Made by a program: the position numbers and the translations under genes
Origin: Lycorma delicatula
Lineage: Eukaryota > Arthropoda > Insecta > Hemiptera > Fulgoridae
NCBI RefSeq assembly: GCF_047948215.1
Contig: NC_134455.1
Span: 157,586,575 to 157,650,574, forward strand
Reading direction: 5' to 3'
Length of the DNA stretch: 64,000 nt
Shown: positions 13,001 through 23,299 of the stretch, in pieces
Position numbering within the stretch: the first letter of the stretch is position 1
Layout of the letters: each line of letters begins with the position of its first letter
The notes under the pieces: generated by a model
What the model saw: the letters and a program-made list of their open reading frames with translations, nothing else
The model's database searches: none
Told to the model about the DNA's origin: nothing

Positions 13001-13700
13001 TACGTTTTAAGGAAATGAATTAGTTCATCTAGACAAAAAGAAATATGAGTGCATGTATATATTTATGCGCGCACGTATGTGTCTCGCACTGGTTTTGGCC
13101 TTATATGTCAGGAGTGACAAAAACCGATTTTTTTTTTCAAAATTTGATTCAAATATTTCAATATAATATTGATCATTTTTTTTTGCAAAATTGGTTAAGA
13201 AAGTGCGAGGATATCGCGAAAAAACCAATCTCGATTTTTTTCAGAGTAATTTAAGAAGAAAACAACATTAAATAGTATTTATTACCTACAATGCATACGA
13301 CTATATAAAGGTAACCAAAAACATTTTTTGCCAAAAATCAACTCCCACATCCCAATTATTAATTATATGTATTTTGTTATTTTGCTCTATCTTACTTCGG
13401 TTTAAGTAATTTCCAAAAATTTTTCAAAGTGTATACTTTATTTATAGACCTGTTAAGAAATTTCTACAATTTAAAAAAAATAATATACCTCGAATCTAAA
13501 CGTTAGTTGTAGAAAAAACTTACGAAAATTTAGTAAGTTTAACTTTTATATGAATATCTTTAGGAAAATTTTTAAAACTTATTCTCCCACCTCTAAATCA
13601 TAATATATATTATATTTTTGTTTTTTTTGTTCTAACTCTTAATTTTCATTATTAATAGCCGGAAAAGTCCCGACAATAAACTTTGTATGCCAGCTTTTTT
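10021..13700. other. AT-rich intergenic DNA
   Basis: No gene or recognisable element. Two perfect inverted repeats lie at 11577-11638 (listed). A low-complexity stretch at 13025-13254 is open in both directions, but this looks like chance. Confidence 0.5.
11577..11638. repeat. Two adjacent inverted repeats
   Basis: The first is an 18-bp perfect palindrome, agatcttgatcaagatct (11577-11594). The second has 12-bp arms, tttgaatttaat/attaaattcaaa, around a 4-nt loop (11611-11638). Between them 'agatcttgatct' repeats the core of the first in direct orientation. Confidence 0.8.
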
Positions 13701-13712
13701 TTGCATAATTAA

Positions 13713-13857
13713 TTGTTAAACCTTTCATCTGGATGTCTCGGGTTCGAATCACGGTCAGCCATGGCATTTTCATACGCTACTTGTCATTCTTCTCATCCTC
13801 TGAAGCAATACCTAACGGTGGTCCTGAGGTTAAGTAAAAAAATAAATAAATAAAAAA
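13713..13857 (+). mobile_element. tRNA-derived SINE, copy 2 (5'-truncated)
   Basis: The sequence matches SINE copy 1 from 'cctttcatc.gga' through B box ggttcgaatca (13741-13751) to 'ggtcag.ca.ggcattt..catacgct'. The A box is lost. Its 3' part (catcctctgaagcaatacctaacggtgg..ctgagg) is homologous to the 3' part of the different SINE at 50739-51028. It ends in an A-rich (aaat)n tail. Confidence 0.75.
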
Positions 13858-14670
13858 CCTTATAAATTGTTTGACGAACGATTAGGAAATAATTTTAAGA
13901 ACCATTATAAATATTAAAAGAATGTTTAAAAGCCTTTTTAAATTGTAACGAAATAAAGAGAATGGCTTTATATTGACTTTTCACTACAAGGCTATGTTAC
14001 ATAAATAATAAATCAGCGTTCTTACATGATCTAAAGAAACGCTTCTGAACTATTTATTATCTCAATATGGTTTTTTAGTATACGAGCTAATACTCGTATA
14101 ACCTGTTAATACTAAAGGAATATTAGTAATGTACTTCAATAACGTACTTCCTTTGTAAAAGGAAAAATGTACTTCAATGAAGGACCTTCTCCAAACAAAG
14201 CTTTTATCCATTTATCTCATAATGCCGTTATATTATTCTTTGATTTCACTGTTACATATGTTATCAATATAAAACCAAACTATATTTATTTACCCCAAAA
14301 AAGACCATTTACATATTCATTGTTTGTTTATTCATTGTTTGATCTACACAAACAATGATATGATACTATAATGATAAATTATAATGCAATAAGTAGTAGT
14401 ATTTATTTTACCGCTAAAGTGATTTTATATTTTTTAAAAATGCTTAAAATATTAACAGGACTAGACCGTATCACTTAAAAATAAGAATTAATCGATTTTT
14501 ATCAAATTTTTTGCAATTTCTAGGTAATTTTAAGTGAATTTATAACTTTTTAATTCATATGCATTTCTATTTATTTATTTTTACGTTTATAAACGTAAAA
14601 AACGTGTTTTATTACAGTTATAGGCCCAATAAGCAGTTTTAAAATAAATTAAGCTTACATTTGTTTATCT

Positions 14671-14695
14671 ACTTTTAATGTCAGACATTAAAAGT
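14671..14695. repeat. Perfect palindrome, 12-bp arms, 1-nt centre
   Basis: The arms are acttttaatgtc and gacattaaaagt, around a single A at 14683. Perfection at this arm length is not expected by chance. Confidence 0.85.
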
Positions 14696-14894
14696 TCAGA
14701 GATTATTTTTCGTAATCTAAAATGAGGCAAACGTCTGGTCCAGATTCATGTCAAACATGCCTGAATGGTGTTGTTAATATAACCTTGGTATCTTACACCA
14801 GCATACATACATTCATTTAATTAAAAAATAATAGTAACACACGTATTTAAATTAGCTTGCTTCAGATGATTTAAAACCATATAAAAATGATAAG

Positions 14895-14920
14895 TTATAC
14901 AGTTTAATTAAACTGTATAA
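14895..14920. repeat. Perfect 26-bp palindrome
   Basis: The 13-bp arms ttatacagtttaa/ttaaactgtataa meet with no spacer. Confidence 0.85.
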
Positions 14921-15216
14921 TTAACATAGCTAATCAATTATATTTAATACTGATTAGACTTAATCAATGATTAGCTTTTTATTTTACCAATTTTGCAAAA
15001 GGTTTTTTCTTATGGTATTTTAACTATCAGTTTAAGATACTAATAAGAAAATTGATACAAATATTACAAAAATTGAAAAAAAGATACTTCCAGATTTTCG
15101 CCACGCTTTACTTAATTATGATAACACATACTCATCACAAAAACTGGAAACCTTATAATGTCTGATGAAAAATCCCTGAACCGGAAGTAGAAATAGAAGA
15201 TGCACACTATTATACA

Positions 15217-15468
15217 GAGTGAGCAACATAAAACCGAATCAATAAAGAAACCGCTACCCAACACTATTTATGAAAGATTCTCACGCGACTACTGGATGCA
15301 TATTTACTGCTAATTGTTGCTACCGTTTGGCAGGTGGTCACGAGTCGGTGCAGCATACGTTTTATTTCAGTGCAGTGTAGTGAGTGCAGTTTTATAAAAT
15401 TTGATTCCAACATAACCTACCGATTCTGCAGCGGTTACGTTATGGGTTCGGTTTTATGTTGCTCACTC
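15217..15468. mobile_element. 252-bp MITE with 22-bp perfect terminal inverted repeats
   Basis: The arms at 15217-15238 and 15447-15468 are exact reverse complements (gagtgagcaacataaaaccg plus two more bases). Both ends are flanked by TATA-like sequence, consistent with TA target choice as in Tc1/mariner elements. No coding capacity. The left end (tacagagtg) resembles the outer end of the nearby IS630/mariner-like element near 20345 (cactctgta on the plus strand), so that family may have supplied the transposase. Confidence 0.75.
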
Positions 15469-17950
15469 CTATATTTTTTGAAATTTTTATCGAATTTTTC
15501 AATAATGCATCTACTCAGTATCAAATCGTGAAGTAGCACAAACATTTTATTAAAATTATGATTATTTTTTTTAATTTTGTATTTTATCAGTGCTTCTAAA
15601 TAAATTTCTTAACATGTTCATTTTCTTTAGGCTGCTCTAGGTACTAACTTTATTCTGAATTCTAAACACTTCATTGTCAATCGATATAAATTTATATTAA
15701 AATTTGCTTAATATTTTTTAACTGGTTTTGAAGTACACCTTTATTATTTTTTTACCATTTTTATGGTTATTTCTACTAAATAATAAATATATTTTTGAAA
15801 ATAAATAAGTTGGCAGTATTGAAAGCTGTTCAGAAAAAAATGGCGTCAACCGTTTTAAATTTAAAAAATCAAATTTTAAGTTTTATACCACTTTTATAAT
15901 TCAATTAAATCATTTTTTTACCTATTTCATAAAGAAATTGGTGAATCTGTTCTGATGTTACAATACCCAATACCATGAAAGTATGTATAAGATTATCTAC
16001 CTCATTACTCTCCATATGTAGCCAGTACCTACTTCTTAAAATTAATCTAATCAAAATGCCTTATAATAAATAAGAAAATTACATTAAAAAGAGAAAAAAT
16101 TATTAAATGTTAGGGTAATATAATTTGTTCTTTAACTTTATAAAGTTTCAACAACCTCAAAGGATGCAGGGATGACATGACATGAAATAAAAGTCACTTC
16201 TGAAAGTGACATATCTATTTTCAAGATTATAATCATATTATGACAAGCTTACTGAAGTTAAGTGATTTCAATTATCATCTTCAATGAGTCGATTTATTGT
16301 CGCACCTATTATGACAATATATTTTTTAAGAATTCTTTGATTATATATATATATAATCAAAGAATCAGGGATCGTATATATATATATATACGATCCAGCG
16401 AATGGCAGAACTCCGTTCACCACAGGAACTAACTTTTCTAATGAACATCATTACTCTCAGAGAAAGGAATTAAAACATTTCTGTTTTTTGTGTTTAGAAA
16501 TTGATAACATTTATATCTCAGTGGCTTTAAATTCATCACAGTCATTAAAAATAAAATTGTAAGGAAACATTTAATTTATGCGTACTGTCATGAAACAATG
16601 AATTGTCTATATATTGTATCAGAATAGGAAATATTTACTTAAAATTATAAAATGAAGGTTTGTCTTATGTTCTTTAGGTTTCGTAGATTGTTTTTTTAAA
16701 AATCAAATCTTAGAAAATGTAGTATAAAGCTGACCAATCATTTTGGTTTGCGTGTTTTTTTTAATTTCCCGGGCAAACAACAAATCTTCAAAGAAAATTG
16801 CTGGAAGAACTAAAATTTTCTTAAAAATATCTTTAAAAAAACTCGAAATCCTAGAAAAAGTTTTTACTATTAATATATATAGTAAAACTGAACAAAAACT
16901 AGAGAAGGATTTTAATTGTAGATAAAAATTAAATTTAAAAAAATATTATTAAGATAAGGAATAAAAATTATTTTACATTGAACAAAAATAAAGAATCTAT
17001 ATAAGAGTTTTTTTCTGAATAATGAATTTTTAAACATAGAATACTTTTTTACGCTATTTTTTTATAAATTATGAGCACCAAATAAAAAACTAAAAAAAAA
17101 GCTATTGCTATTGTTACTATTGAACAGTGATTTAAACCGATATTGAAGTGATATTATTCCGTGATTGATATATGAAAGGATCGCGAGTAATCCACGTGGC
17201 TATACCTGGTGATACATATCTTTGAAGTGAGTGTTAGCCAAGATAACATTAAGCTGGATCAATTCCACCTTCCTTTGTGTCAGTCCCATAACATTTCGTA
17301 TTAATAACAAGCTCACAGTCAGCATCTATTATTAAAACCCTGCTTGCAAGGGGAATACATTAATATCTCTTTTGTTAGTGTTTTGACAAAGATTAGTTTC
17401 TTATCTGTTGCATAAACATTACTTATTATTAATATCTTCCAGGTTAATATTAATCATTTTTATTTTAACTGTAGAGTAAGTCGCAGTTATTTACAGCTCT
17501 AACTAAACTAGCACCGAGTGTGCTGGTTAAACAGAGGTGTATTGAGCTTAGGCAAGAGATAAATTTGATATAATACGCCAACACAACTTTCTAATGCCAA
17601 TGACGTTAAAATTGTAATGTTCTGTACTTATCTAATTCAGATTCCATTACACTTCATAACTGAAGTTTATATGACTATATTACATAACTAATAGGCGTAA
17701 TTGTATAATCTTCTTGGTGTCACTGAGAGTTATCATCCTGCAATGTTATCACATGAAATAGTCATTACGATCCATACCTACACGTAAACATCAATGGAAA
17801 TATTCATATCAACGTGTTTTTATTATTTTAGTGGTTTAATATTTTTTAATCTTTTTACAGAATAATACCTAAACTTATTTTTAGGAAAAGTCAACTACTT
17901 TCTGATGTATATCAGTTATTTAAAAAATAATAATTTTTATCGAAAAACTG
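15469..17950. other. AT-rich intergenic DNA
   Basis: No gene supported. The twin palindromes at 16332-16396 are the only clear structure. The stretch from 17100 to 17800 is somewhat more complex but matches nothing I recognise. Confidence 0.5.
16332..16396. repeat. Twin perfect palindromes with (TA)n cores
   Basis: A 34-bp perfect palindrome (16332-16365, outer sequence attctttgatt) is followed after 3 nt by a 28-bp perfect palindrome (16369-16396, outer sequence ggatcg). Each has an alternating TA centre. (TA)n tracts can extrude cruciforms and break, which may explain the structure. Confidence 0.9.
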
Positions 17951-18039
17951 ATGTATAATTTCTAATAAAATATTATAATTCATAAAGGTTTGTTGTTTTC
18001 AACGTAAATTCTTGTTTAACTAAAAAAAAAAAAGAAAAA

Positions 18040-18400
18040 GAAAAATAATTAATTCTTTTGTAACTCAGTTCTGTTTTAATAAAAAATATCTGAACTTCGC
18101 GCTGGACGAGTAATACTTTCTTGGTTAGCAACCCACCTGTTTTGCAAATGAGCATTTAAAAATTCCTCGTCGTAGTGGTGTGCTGGAAATTCATTTTCCC
18201 TCATGTTGGAAGTATATTTTGCATTTGTAAAAATTTAAAGGCACGTCATCGATAGATAGTACCAGATGGTCTTCCAGAAATTGACGGTGTCGAGCTACGA
18301 GAAGATTTCCCTCATACAAATGCACAGACAAAATTTGATTGTTGGTTACGGTGCTCGACCGATCAATAGAAAATCTCATTTGATTGAGTTCTTCTCTGAG
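18040..18400 (-). pseudogene. IS630/mariner-like transposase, central fragment (second copy)
   Basis: Read on the minus strand, this piece encodes the DDE core region of a DUF4817-type transposase: FLEDHLVLSIDDVPLNF, then YFQHEG at about 18190. After a frame change come FLNAHLQNRWVANQE and ARSS, equivalent to the usual FQHDGAPAH...NRWIGRGGP..WPPRSPD. It lies after the C-terminal motifs of the neighbouring copy, so it is a separate truncated copy or a rearrangement, not its continuation. The remainder of the domain is lost. A transposase of this type would cut and paste DNA at TA sites; this one is dead. Confidence 0.65.
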
Positions 18401-19429
18401 AACTAATGGAATTTCTTTTAACCGCTAATTTGTATACAATATTTTTCATCCATCCCCAGAAGCAAAAATCAGGCGAACTTGGTGCCTAGGAATATGGACC
18501 TTCGAGACCGATAAATTTCTCAGAGAAATTATGATTTAAGTGTGTGGAAACGACACAAGAGAAGAGGGGAGGCGCGCCATCGTGCTGGAAGTATACTTTG
18601 TGTCATGGCGCTAGAGAAACATCTTCATGCAGCTGCAGAAACTCTTCTTGAAGAAATGCATCAGACCTCAGAATTTAAGCGGCCAGGTAATATGAACGGG
18701 CTGATTGTGAAGAAGGCCGCACCATACATTGACGCTAAATAGGGTTGAAAATTTTCTTCCACCGTTTCATGAGGATTTAGAAAGTTAGCTCGTCAGTAAA
18801 CAAAACATACTTCTAGAGTTGTCGATTTGTATTCAATAAGTTGCAGAACTCCAAGCGAAGCGGAGCATCTGCTGGGTGTAGATGTTGAACGCACTGTTTA
18901 TGATAAGAACAAAACTTGTTTTGTTCTAGTGTTCTTCAAACAATTGAAAACGAAACTCCGATCCGCTTATAAAGACGTTGTGTACTGACGCCTGGACTTC
19001 GATTATAATTTCATCAATAAAAGCGTCTGTTGGTCACATCGTTCGTAGCTGGTACGAATTCTAGGTTGTGAACCTGTTTCCTGAAGATTACGAAAATTCG
19101 AGGTAATTGTTTTGGGATCTGGATTCCTGCGATTCGGATAACGTATTTCATATTCTTTTATAGCAGCTATACCATTACCCCTACACACACCCAAAATGAA
19201 TATCAGCGTATTCCTCTGTTGTAAATAAGTACGGCATTGCTTCAATGGCAAACCGATCAGGTTCAAACTACAATTCATAGAAAAGCCTTCCCTAACGACA
19301 GCACAGTTCACAGTAATTTTTATCAGTAAATCCAAAATTTTCACAACACCAAAAATATTCAGGATTTTGTTTAAATTTAAGAAGCACTTTTCTGACAAAT
19401 GTAGTAATGAACTGTTTCTAAATAAAAAT

Positions 19430-19878
19430 CACTGAAATATAGAAATACTGGAATGGGCACTGCCTATGTCCAACGTGAGCGGAAAACGAACGTGAGACAG
19501 ATAGATTTATAGTTTTCATTGTCGCACAGTGCAGCGCATGTGCATTGTACCTAACGTACCGTCCCTTCAGAAAGTGATTCCATAAAACTTAATTGTAGTT
19601 AATATTAAGTGATAAAATCTCATAATTCTATTTAATTTTCAATGCTTATGGATATTAAATAAATGCTGAGTTAATCATTGTATCATATAAATGTTTTTAT
19701 AAAAACTTTCTACAATAACTTGAATTATGAAAGATAACTTGTGATTTGTGATGAGAGAGATCGTCACAAACTTTTTGAACGGACTGTAGACAAAGAGAGG
19801 TATACCTCTAAATCAGCTATCTTTGTTGGCACGGATTTCTAACGCTAGTGCCCATTCTAGTATTTCTATATTTCAGTG
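19430..19878. mobile_element. 449-bp hAT-like MITE with 8-bp target duplication
   Basis: The terminal inverted repeats are 19430-19460 and 19848-19878, 31 bp with one mismatch, beginning cactgaaatatagaaatact. They are flanked by identical 8-bp duplications ataaaaat (19422-19429 and 19879-19886). The 8-bp duplication length is typical of the hAT superfamily. The interior has no reading frame. It is nested in the leader of the mariner-like relic, so it inserted later. The short near-perfect terminal repeats suggest a fairly recent insertion. Confidence 0.85.
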
Positions 19879-20118
19879 ATAAAAATCGAATTTTTCTAAT
19901 TTTTCTTTGGTTTAATCAACTTATCTTAATCATTTTGTTCAAAATTAAATTCTCTAAAATTTTTGTTTAAAATTTGTTTGTGTTTATTACCCATTTTCAA
20001 AGTTATTTTACATAAAAAAGAGGTTTTTTACCTAAATTTATTGGTTATCACCCTAAATTTATCAAAAACTACTGCAGGTATGGTTCTGGGACCTACTTTT
20101 TCCAACTTTTTCAGGTCA

Positions 20119-20165
20119 AAAACCGTAAGAAATCGCTACTGTCAGCAGACATTTCTTACGGTTTT
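20119..20165. repeat. Inverted repeat, 15-bp perfect arms, 17-nt loop
   Basis: The arms are aaaaccgtaagaaat-type sequence (20119-20133) and its exact complement (20151-20165). It lies within the leader of the mariner-like relic. Confidence 0.8.
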
Positions 20166-20454
20166 GTCCTTTAATTAACGACCTCATTTCATGGTAACTG
20201 AAATACGAGCGAAACCTTTCAGTAGCAATAACATGCAAATGAAGCATTTTATGACACATGTTTGTGTAGGCTACTTTTTCCATTATTTTCCCGACTAGAA
20301 TAGGTTATGAAAGTCCAGGGAGAACTACGTGATACACTCTGTATGTACATTTCAGTACTCCTTAGAAAAGAAAATTTTCATTTACTCACTCTTTCCAAAT
20401 TAGATGTAATCAGAAAGTCTCAAAAATATGTTTTAACTTTATTTAGGCTTATCT

Positions 20455-21712
20455 AAAGTGTCTCAAAATAAACTCAGGATTTAATTTCAGAAAAGTAACA
20501 TCATTTATAAGTTTACATAATTATTACATTTTTGAAAGGGTGCCATTAATGTGAAATAGAACGTTGACAGAACATTTGATAGCCATGTTGGATGTTCGAA
20601 CGCTCTCAGATTCTTCTGAAATAATTCTGTATCACTTTTTCTCATACCTTAGTGCCGTCGATTACTCTTCGGATTTTTGCTTACAATTCAGGAATCGTTC
20701 TTTCTTTAGAAACATAAACTTTGGACTTAGTGAATCTCCTAAAGAGAAAGAACATGACGCCACACCATTTTGTTGGCCAATTTACTTCACTGTTCCGTAA
20801 GATAATCCATCCATTACATTAACGCACATCATTGTTTCGCACATCATATCTCAAGTGGCTTTATCAAATATCAACAAAAATCATGCCATACAGATATGTT
20901 CACAAAAAATTCAATATCATTTCATGAAAACGTTTATCATTAATACTAACTTTTTGGCCTGATTTTCATAAAATCATATCCAATCAATCCACTGGTATGA
21001 AATTCGTACCATACTGTTACTCGTTGGGTATGCATAAGTCATTTGTAAATGACCTGAGGATCTCAAGTGCGACAATTTTGCTCGTTGACATACTCACTAA
21101 CGTGCAATTCGGATTAGTCGCTGAAAGGATGATTTTCATAGCAATTGTTTCGTCCCCTTGTTGATTCTCCAGCACTCGATCGACCTCAGCCTGATGACTG
21201 AAGTGATCGTCTGGTTTCAGTTCCTAAAGCACGGTAAGCTGAGTTGTAAGTGTGTACACGTGTAGATCTTTTGTTAAAATCCGCTGCATAAAGCTTTTTG
21301 AGATCTCAAGTTGCAGTGGTGCACTAAGGTTTCAGGACACTCCGCTACACTATTGCGCACAGCGGTAATATTTTCATTATTATAAGATAGTCATATTTTC
21401 TTTGTTTTTGCCAACCCAACCTGAGTGTTCAAAATTTTCAACTATCTTCTCACGGCTGTTTCAATTAGGAAATTTCCTCACTGAAAATTTCACGTAATTT
21501 GTGCACAACCTCTGCGAAACATTCTCCATACATGTAATGAATTCTAACTGTCACTCTTTCCTCCGATACTTTGCGCTCCATATAAACGCAATGTGTTTAC
21601 TACTGTGTTTATTTACGTATAATATGTATATTTGTAGAACGCCATTTTTTTCTAGGGAAAAAATGGCGCACAGTTGAAAGCCGGATTAATTTTGAAACGC
21701 TCACTATAAACA
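20455..21712 (-). pseudogene. Second mariner/IS630-like transposase pseudogene
   Basis: The minus strand encodes, from about 21590 downward: an N-terminal segment ERVTVRIHYMYGECFAEVV (about 21570); a decayed linker; then ELHVSEYVNEQNCR followed by HTQRVTVWYEFHTSGLIGYDF (about 21120-20960). Those match the family pattern DEAHFHLSGYVNKQN...VTVWCA...GIIGPYFF. At the C-terminal end FRRFTKSKVYVSKERTIPELKAKIRRVID lies at about 20740-20640, matching LWG.VKSKVY...TI.ELK..IRRVI. The region between (20800-20950) is badly eroded. The outermost sequences (agtgtctcaaaataaa near 20456 and the complement of 'ttttgaaacgctcac' near 21690) look like decayed terminal inverted repeats. This is a different lineage from the DUF4817-type relic next to it. 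Confidence 0.75.
21640..21668. repeat. Hairpin, 11-bp arms, 7-nt loop
   Basis: The arms cgccatttttt and aaaaaatggcg enclose tctaggg. It lies near the 5' end of the second mariner-like element. Confidence 0.75.
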
Positions 21713-22980
21713 GCTGCAAATGCATTAGATAATGCAATAATCTCTTCTATAGAATACGTTATTTTATTTTACATATTTACTTTCGCTTGTTTTACTTGTG
21801 TTATTAGATTTTAAAAAAAATGAATACTACATTTATTATCGACGGACCAATTATATTAAAATAATTTAACCAGTATAGTCCAATGACTGCTACCTACTAA
21901 ATAATGGTACAGCCTAATATCCGACCTAGAAAGTTCATATTTGGCTTTGTTACCTAATATCACTTAGTTTAGGAAAGATAACCTTATTAATGTTGAATAT
22001 ACAAGTCTGCATTCCATAGAATACAAATCACACTGGATTGATTATTTAAAGTCTGTATAAAACAAAAATTATTAGGATTGTTTTAATTTAATGTATAAAT
22101 TTACATTTCTTCAGAGCTTTTTAGTTAACTTTTGATTTCTTAAACTGTTAAACTTTTTTTTAGCCTAGCAACTTCAACTAAGGTCATCCGCAACATTTAA
22201 TATTTCTTTTTTTGCAGTAGAAATCCTCTTTTCCTAAAATAATTATTTTTTAGAGTATTTTTAATTCTGAAGTATCAAAATCATCTTGTGAACTTATAAA
22301 TTTCCGTTTTGATATTTGCTTTTTTTTTTTTGTTAAAGTATCTCCGTTATTTGTTTTATCGGTTTCTTTTTTTTTTGTAAACCACTATAAAAATATCTTT
22401 ACTATTACTGGATTTTTTTTTAGATGTTTCATTTATTATATAATAACTTAATAAAGTTATTTTAAATACATGAAAGTTATTCAAAATGTAAAGACGGATT
22501 TTAATGTTTAGTAAGAAATATTTTAAACTAATGTAATATAATAATGAGTGTATCACATAAATGACTAAAGGCAACACGGGAAGTTTTATAACTTCTCTTT
22601 GTATAATAAATTATGTTCTCCGTTCTTAACTTCATAAGTTTATAATTAATATCGAAATTCAGATATTACAATTAAATAGATCTAACATAAAGAGTAAGAT
22701 TTATTTCGTGCTTCTACTTATTTTAGAGAAAGCTTATAAATATATTAACTGAGACCACTAGTAAAATTAAACAATCAACTGGAAAAATTACATTTTATAC
22801 GTTGGTATAAAGATAAATTCATTACATTTCGTTGAATGATTGAAACGGAACGTATTCTTTCATAATGCGTTCAATTTAGTAAAGTTCTTAATGATTAATC
22901 ATAAAAATGTGAATGGTTATATACATGGTTATAATGGTGAATGGTTATAATTTCAATGACAGTAATACGAGTATGATTAC
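21713..22980. other. AT-rich intergenic DNA
   Basis: No coding or repeat signature is supported. T-runs occur near 22320-22375. Confidence 0.5.
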
Positions 22981-23102
22981 TATTAACTATTAAAATATTA
23001 AATTTTATTTAATTTTTACGTTTGCTGTGTTTATTTTCCGTTTTGTGGTGTTATTTAAGTTAAATGATATATTTAAAATCTATTTTGTTTGGTTCGCTTA
23101 CT

Positions 23103-23129
23103 GTAACTAGGAATTGTTTGCCTAGTTAC
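23103..23129. repeat. Hairpin, 9-bp arms, 9-nt loop
   Basis: The arms are gtaactagg and cctagttac, in the presumed 5' UTR of the R1 gag element. It could be a structured leader or one of the window's many fold-backs. Confidence 0.7.
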
Positions 23130-23299
23130 CCCACTGGTAATATTTATTTAGTTAGTTGTTAGTTGTTTACATTCAGCGTGTAGAGATTTTCTAATTCGAA
23201 CTGTAGTGGTTTTATTAACTTGGGAAAAAATTATTAAAACAACTGTTTGGTGTTATTTTATTATTATTTAGTTATACTTTTGTTGTTGGATCCGGTCTT

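Larger units (their letters stand above)
13858..15216. other. AT-rich intergenic DNA with palindromes
   Basis: No gene is visible. Two perfect palindromes are listed separately, and a weaker hairpin (tatacgag/ctcgtata) lies at 14079-14100. Confidence 0.5.
18401..20345 (-). mobile_element. IS630/Tc1-mariner-like transposon relic (DUF4817 type), split by a MITE
   Basis: The minus strand carries, from high to low coordinates: a leader (20345 to about 19900) starting tacagagtgtatcac; the hAT-like MITE (19430-19878) inserted into that leader; then the transposase. Its N-terminus reads YEIRYPNRRNPDPKTITSNF and LQETGSQPR (about 19150-19050), the DUF4817 helix-turn-helix. Below it follow a decayed DEANF-like box (near 18790), NPHETVEENFQ, ILPGRLNSEV (near 18690) and WGWMKNIVYK (near 18450). 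Many stops and frameshifts plus an internal deletion make it a pseudogene. The leader also contains a 15-bp-arm hairpin (20119-20165). The downstream terminal repeat was not found. Confidence 0.7.
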
